Under the pieces are notes generated by a model. That model did no database searches and was not told the DNA's origin. It saw nothing but the letters and a program-made list of their open reading frames with translations. From Ruminococcus sp. (lineage in GTDB: Bacteria > Bacillota > Clostridia > Oscillospirales > Ruminococcaceae): a stretch of DNA of 10,618 nucleotides. The DNA is taken from contig DYCW01000054.1 in NCBI GenBank assembly GCA_019417865.1, positions 1 through 10,618 on the forward strand, written 5' to 3'. Both the position numbers and the translations under genes were made by a program. Each line of letters begins with the position of its first letter. Positions within the stretch are counted from its first letter, which is position 1. Below, piece after piece: positions 1-6,662 of this stretch.

Positions 1-419
1 CTCGTATTCAGCATAAGGAAGATTTCGCCTTTTAACTCCGAAATCAACATTTCCTGTGACATATCAGTCAGTTTGCTCATATATGCAAGGTCAACTTTTG
101 CCGTTTCAGCTATTGAGATAGCAAGTGCTTCAAGTGCCGTGTCAACGTGTTCAATCGGTTTTGACGGTCTGACCGTTCGCTTTGTAAAAATATCAGACTT
201 TGCAATCAGTTTGTCCTTGTCAAACTCCTTTTCAAGGGTAAGAAGTAAGTTGTAGGAACAGTCATCACGCAGTACCTGACGGTTTTTACGGCTGTGCAGA
301 AGTCCATACTTCTTGTAGAAATCATCGTACTGCGTAGAAAGCTTCTGCTGAATCGCCTTGATTTCATTTTCAGGCTTATCTTCTGCCTGTACTTTGAGAA
401 GTTCACGAACTTGTATCAC
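1..419 (-). CDS. Partial continuation of the methylase/helicase polyvalent protein
   Basis: Minus-strand codons from about 419 to the left edge give a coherent protein, cut off by the window. It runs VRELLKVQAEDKPENEIKAI, then STQYDDFYKKYGLLHSRKNR, KSDIFTKRTV and VDLAYMSKLTDMSQEMLISE. Several stretches are what I expect next in this family (Y-D-x-F-x3-Y-G, ADIFTKRT-like, VDL-x-YM, LKGEIF). It starts where the previous frame stops, so it is one protein split by a single-base frame change between about 403 and 420. The GTG at 419 is only a nominal start. The next region in intact relatives is the SNF2-type helicase core, which would lie beyond position 1. The last codons (LMLNT) fit the family less well, hinting at a further shift near 14-17. 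An ORF at 206-406 in another frame is a shadow of this one. Confidence 0.72.
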   Translation of the reverse strand, partial: MIQVRELLKVQAEDKPENEIKAIQQKLSTQYDDFYKKYGLLHSRKNRQVLRDDCSYNLLLTLEKEFDKDKLIAKSDIFTKRTVRPSKPIEHVDTALEALAISIAETAKVDLAYMSKLTDMSQEMLISELKGEIFLMLNT

Positions 420-1938
420 GTAAGTCGATAAATGCAGTCATTCGGTCATAGTCCTTAGATTTGCTGTCCATGACCTTTGAAACATCAAATTTTCCAAGTT
501 TACTTTCTCCGCCTTTGAGGTAAATATCTCCCTTATCATCTTTGAAAAAGCTGAACGGACGCAGTTCGCTTGCGGTCATTGTAACCTGTTTATCGCTGAA
601 CTGAAAAACTTCACTTGTCCTGACAGCCGAAATCTGTGCATCAAATTTCTGTACAGCATCGTGAATCTGCTGACGTAAGTCCGCACCCTTAATCGACACA
701 CACATTGTATCGTCATTTCTGCCATAAAGTTTGTTGCCCTCTACAATTTTACCGAGTACCATTTCAGGATTCTCAGCAAAGTAACTGTTTACCCTTAAAC
801 CGTCCTCTGTTTTGCCGAGATGTACCCAATCGGGCAGTTCTTCAGGAGGTACAGAACGCTTCTGCAAAAAGATAATGTCGGAAGTAACCTCTGTGCCAGC
901 ATTTGCCTTAAATGCGTTATTGGGAAGTCTGACAGCACTGATTAAATCAGCCTTTTCAGCCAATTGTCTGCGGAAACTTTCATCTTTCTTATCAAGCGTT
1001 CCCTTTGAAGTGACAAAAGCAACAATTCCGCCGTCCTTGACTTTATCCAATGTTTGAGCAAAGAAAAAATCGTGAAGTTTCGTAGTTCCGTATTGCTTAT
1101 CGGGAAAATTCAAATCACCAAACGGCACATTGCCGACAGCCACATCAAATGAACCGTTCTGAAAATTGGTATTTTCAAAGCCTGTGACCTGAATATCTGC
1201 ATCGGGATAAAGCTGTTTCGCAATCCGTCCGCTGATAGAATCAATCTCTACACCGTAAATATGCATGTGTTCAGCCATTTCAGACGGCATTTTGCCTAAG
1301 AAGTTTCCGACACCGCAGGATGGTTCAAGGAGATTTCCGCCCTCAAAACCAAATTTTCCGAGTGCTTCATAAATTCCGTCAATAATCGCAGGCGAGGTGA
1401 AAAAGCTGTCAAGAACGGATTTTCTTGCATCTTCGTACTCTTTGGGAGTAAGAGCGTTAAACAGCTGTGAAAACTCCTTGCCCCACTGTTCATTGTCGGA
1501 ATCGAAAGCCTGTGCCAGACCGCCCCAGCCAACGTATTTTGACAAAATTTCTTGTTCTTCGGGAGTAGCTTTTCTGTCCTCAATTTCAATTTGCTTTAAC
1601 GTCTGAATGGCAAGCAGATTATTCCTGAATTTGGTCTTAGCACCGCCCTCACCGAGTTTATCGTCAGTTATGGTGAAATTCTGGGACTTGTTTTCTTCGT
1701 TTTGCTGAGTAGGTGTAGTATATGGAATTAGCTTTTCAATTTCACCATTCTTGATTGCAAGCATTTTCTGTGCATAATCGTCAATCTGTTCTCTTGTAAA
1801 GTAGCGGTTTTCAGGCATTCTTTCAAATAAGTCATTGATTTTCTCAATCTGTTTTTCGACCGTATCTGCCCACAAATGTTTTTCCGAACCTGTCTGCAAA
1901 TAATAATCACAGTCCATTTTCAGCCTGCCTAAAAGCAT
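403..1938 (-). CDS. Methylase/helicase-type polyvalent protein segment (N6-methylase fold)
   Basis: This 511-residue frame matches the central part of the large methylase/SNF2-helicase proteins of conjugative elements. Residues about 102-150 contain FRNNLLAIQTLKQIE and the hallmark YVGWGGLAQAFD. The SAM-binding motif is NLLEPSCGVGNFLG (202-215), followed by YGVEID (228-233). The N6-methylase motif IV position is GNVPFGD (269-275), where active enzymes have N/D-P-P-Y/F, so methylation may be weak or absent. DFFFAQTLDKVKDGGIVAFV (290-309) is the late strand of the fold. The ATG at 1938 is probably internal: upstream in this frame the reading KNQREAKAEELNIEPEIEA continues up to the A5 run at 2042-2046, and there is no ribosome binding site. 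The C-terminus stops at an apparent frame change, after which the expected sequence continues in another frame. The helicase motifs lie outside the window. Confidence 0.85.
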   Translation of the reverse strand: MLLGRLKMDCDYYLQTGSEKHLWADTVEKQIEKINDLFERMPENRYFTREQIDDYAQKMLAIKNGEIEKLIPYTTPTQQNEENKSQNFTITDDKLGEGGAKTKFRNNLLAIQTLKQIEIEDRKATPEEQEILSKYVGWGGLAQAFDSDNEQWGKEFSQLFNALTPKEYEDARKSVLDSFFTSPAIIDGIYEALGKFGFEGGNLLEPSCGVGNFLGKMPSEMAEHMHIYGVEIDSISGRIAKQLYPDADIQVTGFENTNFQNGSFDVAVGNVPFGDLNFPDKQYGTTKLHDFFFAQTLDKVKDGGIVAFVTSKGTLDKKDESFRRQLAEKADLISAVRLPNNAFKANAGTEVTSDIIFLQKRSVPPEELPDWVHLGKTEDGLRVNSYFAENPEMVLGKIVEGNKLYGRNDDTMCVSIKGADLRQQIHDAVQKFDAQISAVRTSEVFQFSDKQVTMTASELRPFSFFKDDKGDIYLKGGESKLGKFDVSKVMDSKSKDYDRMTAFIDLRDTSS

Positions 1939-2012
1939 ATTGATTTCTGCCTGTGATTCACGGGAAAGTTCAGATTTTTCAGAAGAAATCGCTTCAATCT
2001 CAGGTTCTATAT

Positions 2013-4565
2013 TTAATTCTTCTGCCTTAGCTTCACGCTGATTTTTCTGTCAATATCGTCCTGAGTAATATATTTATCATGCCTGATAAGTTCAGCCGTC
2101 AATTTTGCAACTTCCGTCCAGCTGAAATTAAACTTTTCCTCGCTGATACCGCCTTCCGTACTTCTGACCGTAAACTGCATACCCTTAGAATCATAATCAA
2201 CCATAAAAATATTGCCATCAGCAGTATGACCGCCTGTGCCGTACTCATTTTTCAGAAAATCAGCAAATTCCTTATTGTTCGGATTATGTTCCTGAAAAAA
2301 TTCCGCAATGCGAAACTTGCCATCCTGAAAGCCGCTCCCACGCATAATTTCCTTGTGAAGTTCTTCAAAGCGGTTGACATCTGCAACAGGTTCACCGTAC
2401 TGAATCGGTGTATAATTTTTTGTAGGTGTAGACTTATTTATTGGCTCAGGTTCGCCAAACAGCGTAAGCTGCTCATAGTCCTGTTCATTGTTTCCGAAAG
2501 TTTCCAATTCCTTGTCGGGAACAAAGCCAAGTCCTGCTTCGGCAATAATGTTCTCATCAAAAAGCGGAGCATCGTCAGTAATTACCGTTTCAGCCGATTT
2601 TTCAGTAATCGGTTCATCTTTAGCAAGTTCCTTTTCAGGCTCTACAAACTGAACATCAGTAATTTCCGCTTCAATCAGATTCCAACGCTTGATATATTCA
2701 TCAGCCATTTTCATAGCTTCATCAGCGTTTTTCGCCTGACACCGCATAGGCGAATTCGCACCGCTTTCCTTATCATAGATATACACATCGAAAGTTGGTA
2801 AATCAGATTTATGTTGAGTTTCATGCTCTTTCATGTGCTGTGCCTTTTCAGTAAGATACGCTTCTGCTGTCGGCAGATAAGTTTCGAGCGTACCCGTTTC
2901 ATCAGCCTTGATAGGATTGATGTCAATGGTGTAACCCTCAAGCGTAAGTTCTTCATCATGAATGATATTGAAAAGAGCATCTTCCCTGAGGTCGGAATCA
3001 ATCTCAATCACCACATCAATATCGGAATCAGCTTTTTCCAGTCCACGGGAGCGTGAACCTGTGACGGCTGCACTGCCAATTTCAGCAGTTACTCCGTTTT
3101 CTTCAAATACTCTCTGTACAAAGTCCTTGACGATGTTTTCAACCTCAACCGGCTTGAAATTGTAGAACCTGAAATTTTCTTCGGTTTTTTCTCTGAAATC
3201 AGCAATTGCAGGCGGTTCGGCAATTTCCACGTCGGCAAATGTGCGAATAGGATTATCATTTTTGAAACTGTTGAAGATATTTATTTCTTCTGCCGTCATT
3301 TCAGCATTTTCCTTTAAGAAAGGTACAATACTGTCAAGAAGATAATTCAGTGATTTACGGTCATCTTCGCTGTTGTAGGGAAATCCCTTTGCCAATGCAC
3401 CTTTGGCAAACTGTTCAATATGGTCAATAAGTGTTCCGCCGCCCGTACCTGCACCGTCACCAATATCAAAACGTCCCGAATGGGTAAATTCCTGTCCGTT
3501 AATCTTGGTAGTAACAGTAAAGTCCGTTTTCTTATACCAGCCTGCATGAAGTTCTGGGATATTTCTTTCAGAGTGCTGCTTTTCATCAAGATACTCAATT
3601 ATCGCATTTGCAATAGCGAACAACATATTGGGATTTTTCTGTACAAAATCATAAAGCAAATCGCTTTCCGTAAACCACTCACTATCCTTGTCACCAAAAT
3701 GGAATGAAAGCGAGTTTTCGGGCATCTCATCATTTTCAGGATTATATATTTCCTCAAAAGATGCAAGTTCCTCACGCTGTGCAATTTGCAAGTCAAATTT
3801 CTGCTTTGTAGACAGAAGCATATCAAGCTGTCTGCTGTTATCAAGAAATCTGCTTGTATCATTTTGGTCGAGGTAAGCAATCAACAGATTGTTCATTGTA
3901 CTAAGCTGACTGATGTCATAATCTTTTGAAACGTAATGTTCAATGACGTTCGCCATATTGTTGCGTGAAGCAATCTCAATGGAAGAAGAAAGAGACTGAA
4001 TCTGCTGACTGTCAAGTCCCATATTCTGCAAATTTTCAAGTATCTGATTTTCGCTGACGATCTGACGGAGGATAGCGTTAAAACGCTGCGCCTGTTCTCT
4101 TTCTGTTGTGAACATGACTTTGCCGTCACGGATAAGTCCCGAAAATTCCGCACCACGCTCAAAAAGTTTAGGCTCAATCTTGTGGTACTTTTCAGGAGTG
4201 AGAGGAGAAACAAAGAAATGGCGATTTCGGATTTCTCTGTATGGCTTGTTGCCGATGATTTCCTGTGAAGCCTGTCTGCTGTTCTGAATCATCGGCTTTC
4301 GCATGGTCTTAACTTCGTCACGGATAGTGCTTATCCGAGTCATATCAACTTGTGATACGGTCATTGCAGCCTTGCCACTGGGGTAAATCCTTGCTGAAAA
4401 CTGAATATTTGCCTTGTTTGCAAGTTCAGCCATTTTAAGAATGGTTTCCCTATCATCGTTGATATAGGTTTTCTGCGGAATATATTTGTAATCGGTATTT
4501 CCGATGATATTTTTGTCCTGCGGAGTATGCTTCCTGCCTGAATGTATCTTCATGCATAACAGCAA
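2013..4565 (-). CDS. Polyvalent-protein middle segment with LPD-like and nucleotidyltransferase domains
   Basis: This 850-residue frame begins with TTG at 4565 or ATG at 4553. Neither has a ribosome binding site, and roughly the first 18 residues are probably not the real N-terminus. Domains: two repeat modules (about 29-71 and 118-156); a helical region (170-270); a segment at 285-415 with GRFDIGDGAGTGGGTLIDHI, resembling a large-polyvalent-protein-associated domain (perhaps LPD11); then a Pol-beta-type nucleotidyltransferase at about 470-580. That domain shows GSRSRG (503-508), SDID (514-517) and a third acidic candidate, D548 in YTIDINPI. It would transfer a nucleotide to a protein, nucleic acid or small molecule; substrate unknown. 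Residues 725-840 (NEYGTGGHTADGN, VDYDSKG) match the region before the methylase/helicase part in related proteins. The last five residues follow a frame change at 2042-2046. Confidence 0.85.
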   Translation of the reverse strand: MLLCMKIHSGRKHTPQDKNIIGNTDYKYIPQKTYINDDRETILKMAELANKANIQFSARIYPSGKAAMTVSQVDMTRISTIRDEVKTMRKPMIQNSRQASQEIIGNKPYREIRNRHFFVSPLTPEKYHKIEPKLFERGAEFSGLIRDGKVMFTTEREQAQRFNAILRQIVSENQILENLQNMGLDSQQIQSLSSSIEIASRNNMANVIEHYVSKDYDISQLSTMNNLLIAYLDQNDTSRFLDNSRQLDMLLSTKQKFDLQIAQREELASFEEIYNPENDEMPENSLSFHFGDKDSEWFTESDLLYDFVQKNPNMLFAIANAIIEYLDEKQHSERNIPELHAGWYKKTDFTVTTKINGQEFTHSGRFDIGDGAGTGGGTLIDHIEQFAKGALAKGFPYNSEDDRKSLNYLLDSIVPFLKENAEMTAEEINIFNSFKNDNPIRTFADVEIAEPPAIADFREKTEENFRFYNFKPVEVENIVKDFVQRVFEENGVTAEIGSAAVTGSRSRGLEKADSDIDVVIEIDSDLREDALFNIIHDEELTLEGYTIDINPIKADETGTLETYLPTAEAYLTEKAQHMKEHETQHKSDLPTFDVYIYDKESGANSPMRCQAKNADEAMKMADEYIKRWNLIEAEITDVQFVEPEKELAKDEPITEKSAETVITDDAPLFDENIIAEAGLGFVPDKELETFGNNEQDYEQLTLFGEPEPINKSTPTKNYTPIQYGEPVADVNRFEELHKEIMRGSGFQDGKFRIAEFFQEHNPNNKEFADFLKNEYGTGGHTADGNIFMVDYDSKGMQFTVRSTEGGISEEKFNFSWTEVAKLTAELIRHDKYITQDDIDRKISVKLRQKN

Positions 4566-5511
4566 CGGTCTTATCTCTGTTATCCGTTGCTTCCTGCCAA
4601 TAAGTATTGCCGTATAGCTTCATTTTTTCTACTCTCCCTTGTAATATGTCATTCCAATCTTTTGCACCTTGTGGTGTTACTCTTTTCATGGCAGAATACT
4701 GAGCAATCAGCTTTTCGGCAAATTCGTTTCCTGCTTTATTGTTATCTGTGCAGATGTATATATTTTTAGGCTGTATTTCGTATCTTTTCATAGTTTCCTC
4801 TACAACGGAGGGCTTCACACCCGCCATTGAAATCAACCTGTAATTGTCAAGTTCAGGGTGCAAATCTGCGAAAGAAACAGCATCAATGGCACTTTCAAAA
4901 AAGTAGGCATTTACGGGATTTCCCTTAGCCATTTCAAAGCCATAACCAATTGCAGAACCTTTTTCGATTGATTTGAATTTTCCGCCTGATGTGCCGACTT
5001 TTTCAGCACCAACAAGCAAGCCATTTTCGTCAAAAATTTTGAATACCGCATTGCCAGTCTTTTCTTCCTGAGATAATTTTCCCTCAGCAATCAGTCTTGC
5101 AATTGAACCTGCTGACAGACCACGGACAACGTGCAGATAACTTGTCATACGGGTAATATCTTTGCTGTCATGAACTGCGATTTCACACTTTTCAGGCGGT
5201 TCGACTTCAGGCTCACTGTGATAGTAATCCTTAGTCGAAATCGTATTTTCATCGCTTAGAAGTTCCACCGCTGAAATGAAATCAAGTCCCATAAATTTTT
5301 GAACAAACTGAATATTGTTTCCGCCTTCATCAGTTGAAAACTGAAACCATTTGCCACGCTCACCGAATTTGTTGTCCTTAATATGCAGACTGTCATGCTC
5401 TGTGAGAACATACTCCTTGCCGACTTTTTTCAGAGAAAATCCCTGACTTTCGAGAAATTCGGGCAGATTGACAAGATTGGCACGTTCAATCTGTTCAGCC
5501 GTTACTCTCAT
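4453..5511 (-). CDS. DUF3991/Toprim primase-like protein (LtrC-like), likely N-terminal part of a broken polyvalent gene
   Basis: The first ~90 residues resemble the N-terminal region of DUF3991/Toprim proteins, a primase zinc-binding-like fold without its cysteines (KWFQFSTDEGGNNIQFVQ). Residues about 120-190 fit DUF3991. The Toprim domain shows FFESAIDAVSF (E206) and YICTDNNKAGNEFA, then KDWND at 284-288. These proteins are thought to prime or process transferred DNA. The usual D-x-D is D256-N-N258, so the second acidic residue is Asn. The start is supported by AGGAA five bases before the ATG and by ATGA overlap with the preceding gene. From about residue 334 the reading (YHRKYRLQIYS onward) looks like out-of-frame sequence: adding one A in the A5 run at 4510-4514 joins it to the next ORF. 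It could instead be a separate gene ending at 4453. Confidence 0.85.
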   Translation of the reverse strand: MRVTAEQIERANLVNLPEFLESQGFSLKKVGKEYVLTEHDSLHIKDNKFGERGKWFQFSTDEGGNNIQFVQKFMGLDFISAVELLSDENTISTKDYYHSEPEVEPPEKCEIAVHDSKDITRMTSYLHVVRGLSAGSIARLIAEGKLSQEEKTGNAVFKIFDENGLLVGAEKVGTSGGKFKSIEKGSAIGYGFEMAKGNPVNAYFFESAIDAVSFADLHPELDNYRLISMAGVKPSVVEETMKRYEIQPKNIYICTDNNKAGNEFAEKLIAQYSAMKRVTPQGAKDWNDILQGRVEKMKLYGNTYWQEATDNRDKTVAVMHEDTFRQEAYSAGQKYHRKYRLQIYSAENLYQR

Positions 5512-6662
5512 GAAAGTTCCTGCCCTTTGCCTTTGGCTCTGGTCTGTTTCGGCTTTTCGCCCTTGACTTCCTGTGCAAGCTTTTTCATCTGTTTACGGCT
5601 GAAATAGGCAGGAGCTTCTGATTTGCGTATGGTTACCGCCGATTTATCGCCGTCAAGTCTTGCAGAATACTGTATTCCGTCCTTTTCAAACTTCTGCATG
5701 GTTTCCTTTGCTTCACTTTCGGGCATAGTTTTGACTGACCTGCCCTCTTTGGGAATCTGTTTGAAAACTTCGGGATTGATAAGTTTAACGTGCGTATCTT
5801 TTGCCTTATTTTCGGCAGACTTAAAAGCACTCTCATTTACCTTTGAAACTGTGATTGTCACACCCTTATCAGTTTCAACCGCAGAAAATGGTATCTTCTG
5901 TTTTTCAAGTTCGGTCATAATCATCGCACCGACTTTTGCAGTTTCATTGGTGATAACCCTGTCATCTTTCGGAATTTTCTTGTAATAATCAGGACTGATT
6001 TTTCTCACTTCCGAACGGAATTCTTTTTGCTGAGGTTTCTTTTCTTGGGCAAAATCCGAAAGTTTTGCTGTACGAAAATAGGTATTCTGGTCATTTCTGT
6101 CACCTTCAGCAATACCGCCTTTTCCACCGTTTACAGCCATAAGCTGTACTTTATCGCTGTCAAGCTTAATATCAACAGAAAACTTTGCCTGTGTACTCTG
6201 CATAATTTCGGCAAATTCAGATTCGGAAACAGCTTTGCCAACTTCCATTAAAGCAGCAAACGGCTTTTCGCTGCTGTTTGCAAGCTTCAGAATGTCATTG
6301 GCGGTTATATCATCAACTATTCTGAACTTGTTTTCGCCGAACTGCTCAAAAGAAAGCAGTCCGACTTTCTTTTCGTTCTTTGATACAGTAGATTTTGTTT
6401 TGACAGGTGCAGGCTTTTCAATCTGCTTTTCAGCCGATGACTTCATAAACGTCCTTGCAAACAAATCAATAAGCCCCGGATTTGCCGAATCAAGGAACAA
6501 ATTCCGCTTTTGGAACTGCTGCGGAACATTTGCCAGCGTATCCCTTGAAAAATTTTTGACCTCCTGCGAAAGCCTGCCGTCCAATGTTCCATTCAGTGCA
6601 TTTGCCAGAACATAGGCAATTCTGTCATCAGAGAACTTCTCACGCACATCGCTAAGTGCCAT
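5508..6662 (-). CDS. Repeat-module protein related to polyvalent proteins, 384 aa
   Basis: The frame is open to 6857, but the first 65 codons of that longer version overlap the coiled-coil gene and look like its shadow. The ATG at 6662 (MALSDVREKF) gives an 11-base overlap and a sensible N-terminus. Residues about 5-75 (RIAYVLANALNGTLDGRLS, then DSANPGLIDLFARTF) resemble a domain I associate with large element proteins that contain DUF3849-type regions; the exact family is uncertain. Three related modules follow, near residues 135-178, 223-275 and 294-347. The last two share an IPK..R start, a helix, then I-P/Q-F/Y-S-A and a Gly/Asp turn with V-T-I. The tail is Lys-rich (KGEKPKQTRAKGKG), possibly nucleic-acid binding. 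Its TGA overlaps the Toprim ATG as ATGA. No catalytic motif seen; probably cytoplasmic. Confidence 0.82.
   Translation of the reverse strand: MALSDVREKFSDDRIAYVLANALNGTLDGRLSQEVKNFSRDTLANVPQQFQKRNLFLDSANPGLIDLFARTFMKSSAEKQIEKPAPVKTKSTVSKNEKKVGLLSFEQFGENKFRIVDDITANDILKLANSSEKPFAALMEVGKAVSESEFAEIMQSTQAKFSVDIKLDSDKVQLMAVNGGKGGIAEGDRNDQNTYFRTAKLSDFAQEKKPQQKEFRSEVRKISPDYYKKIPKDDRVITNETAKVGAMIMTELEKQKIPFSAVETDKGVTITVSKVNESAFKSAENKAKDTHVKLINPEVFKQIPKEGRSVKTMPESEAKETMQKFEKDGIQYSARLDGDKSAVTIRKSEAPAYFSRKQMKKLAQEVKGEKPKQTRAKGKGQELS
5517..5521 (-). promoter_or_regulatory. Ribosome binding site of the Toprim gene
   Basis: AGGAA on the coding strand, five bases before the ATG at 5511, inside the end of the 384-aa gene. 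It supports this start over internal alternatives. Confidence 0.6.

Larger units (their letters stand above)
1..5511 (-). pseudogene. Apparent single giant polyvalent gene broken by three frame changes
   Basis: Reading the four segments together, with one A added at 4510-4514, one A added at 2042-2046 and one base removed at 403-420, gives one open frame of more than 1,800 codons. It starts at the Toprim ATG (5511) and runs off the window. Domain order would be DUF3991-Toprim, repeat modules, LPD-like, nucleotidyltransferase, pre-helicase region, N6-methylase fold, then presumably SNF2 helicase. This agrees with the architecture known for polyvalent proteins of conjugative elements. Whether the breaks are biological or assembly errors cannot be told from one sequence. 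The first join (Toprim to the next segment) is less certain than the other two, because the Toprim protein is also known as a separate gene. Confidence 0.55.

Noticed and set aside
206..406. 66-codon minus-strand frame starting MNFSKYRQKI
   Set aside because: It is out of frame with the family-matching reading of the same bases (VRELLKVQ... to KSDIFTKR), so it is a shadow.
2042..2046. Programmed -1 ribosomal frameshift at the A5 run
   Set aside because: The zero-frame codons AGA AAA ATC do not form a standard slippery heptamer, and no strong stem-loop was seen just downstream. Indel or decay is simpler, though recoding is not excluded.
2079..2801. 240-codon open frame on the plus strand
   Set aside because: It lies wholly antisense to the polyvalent segment, which has clear domain signatures. 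Its composition (many Phe, Arg, Ile) is typical of a shadow frame.
4074..4087. 14-base palindrome AGCGTTAAAACGCT
   Set aside because: Inside coding sequence, short, with no nearby start, promoter or repeat copy; likely chance.
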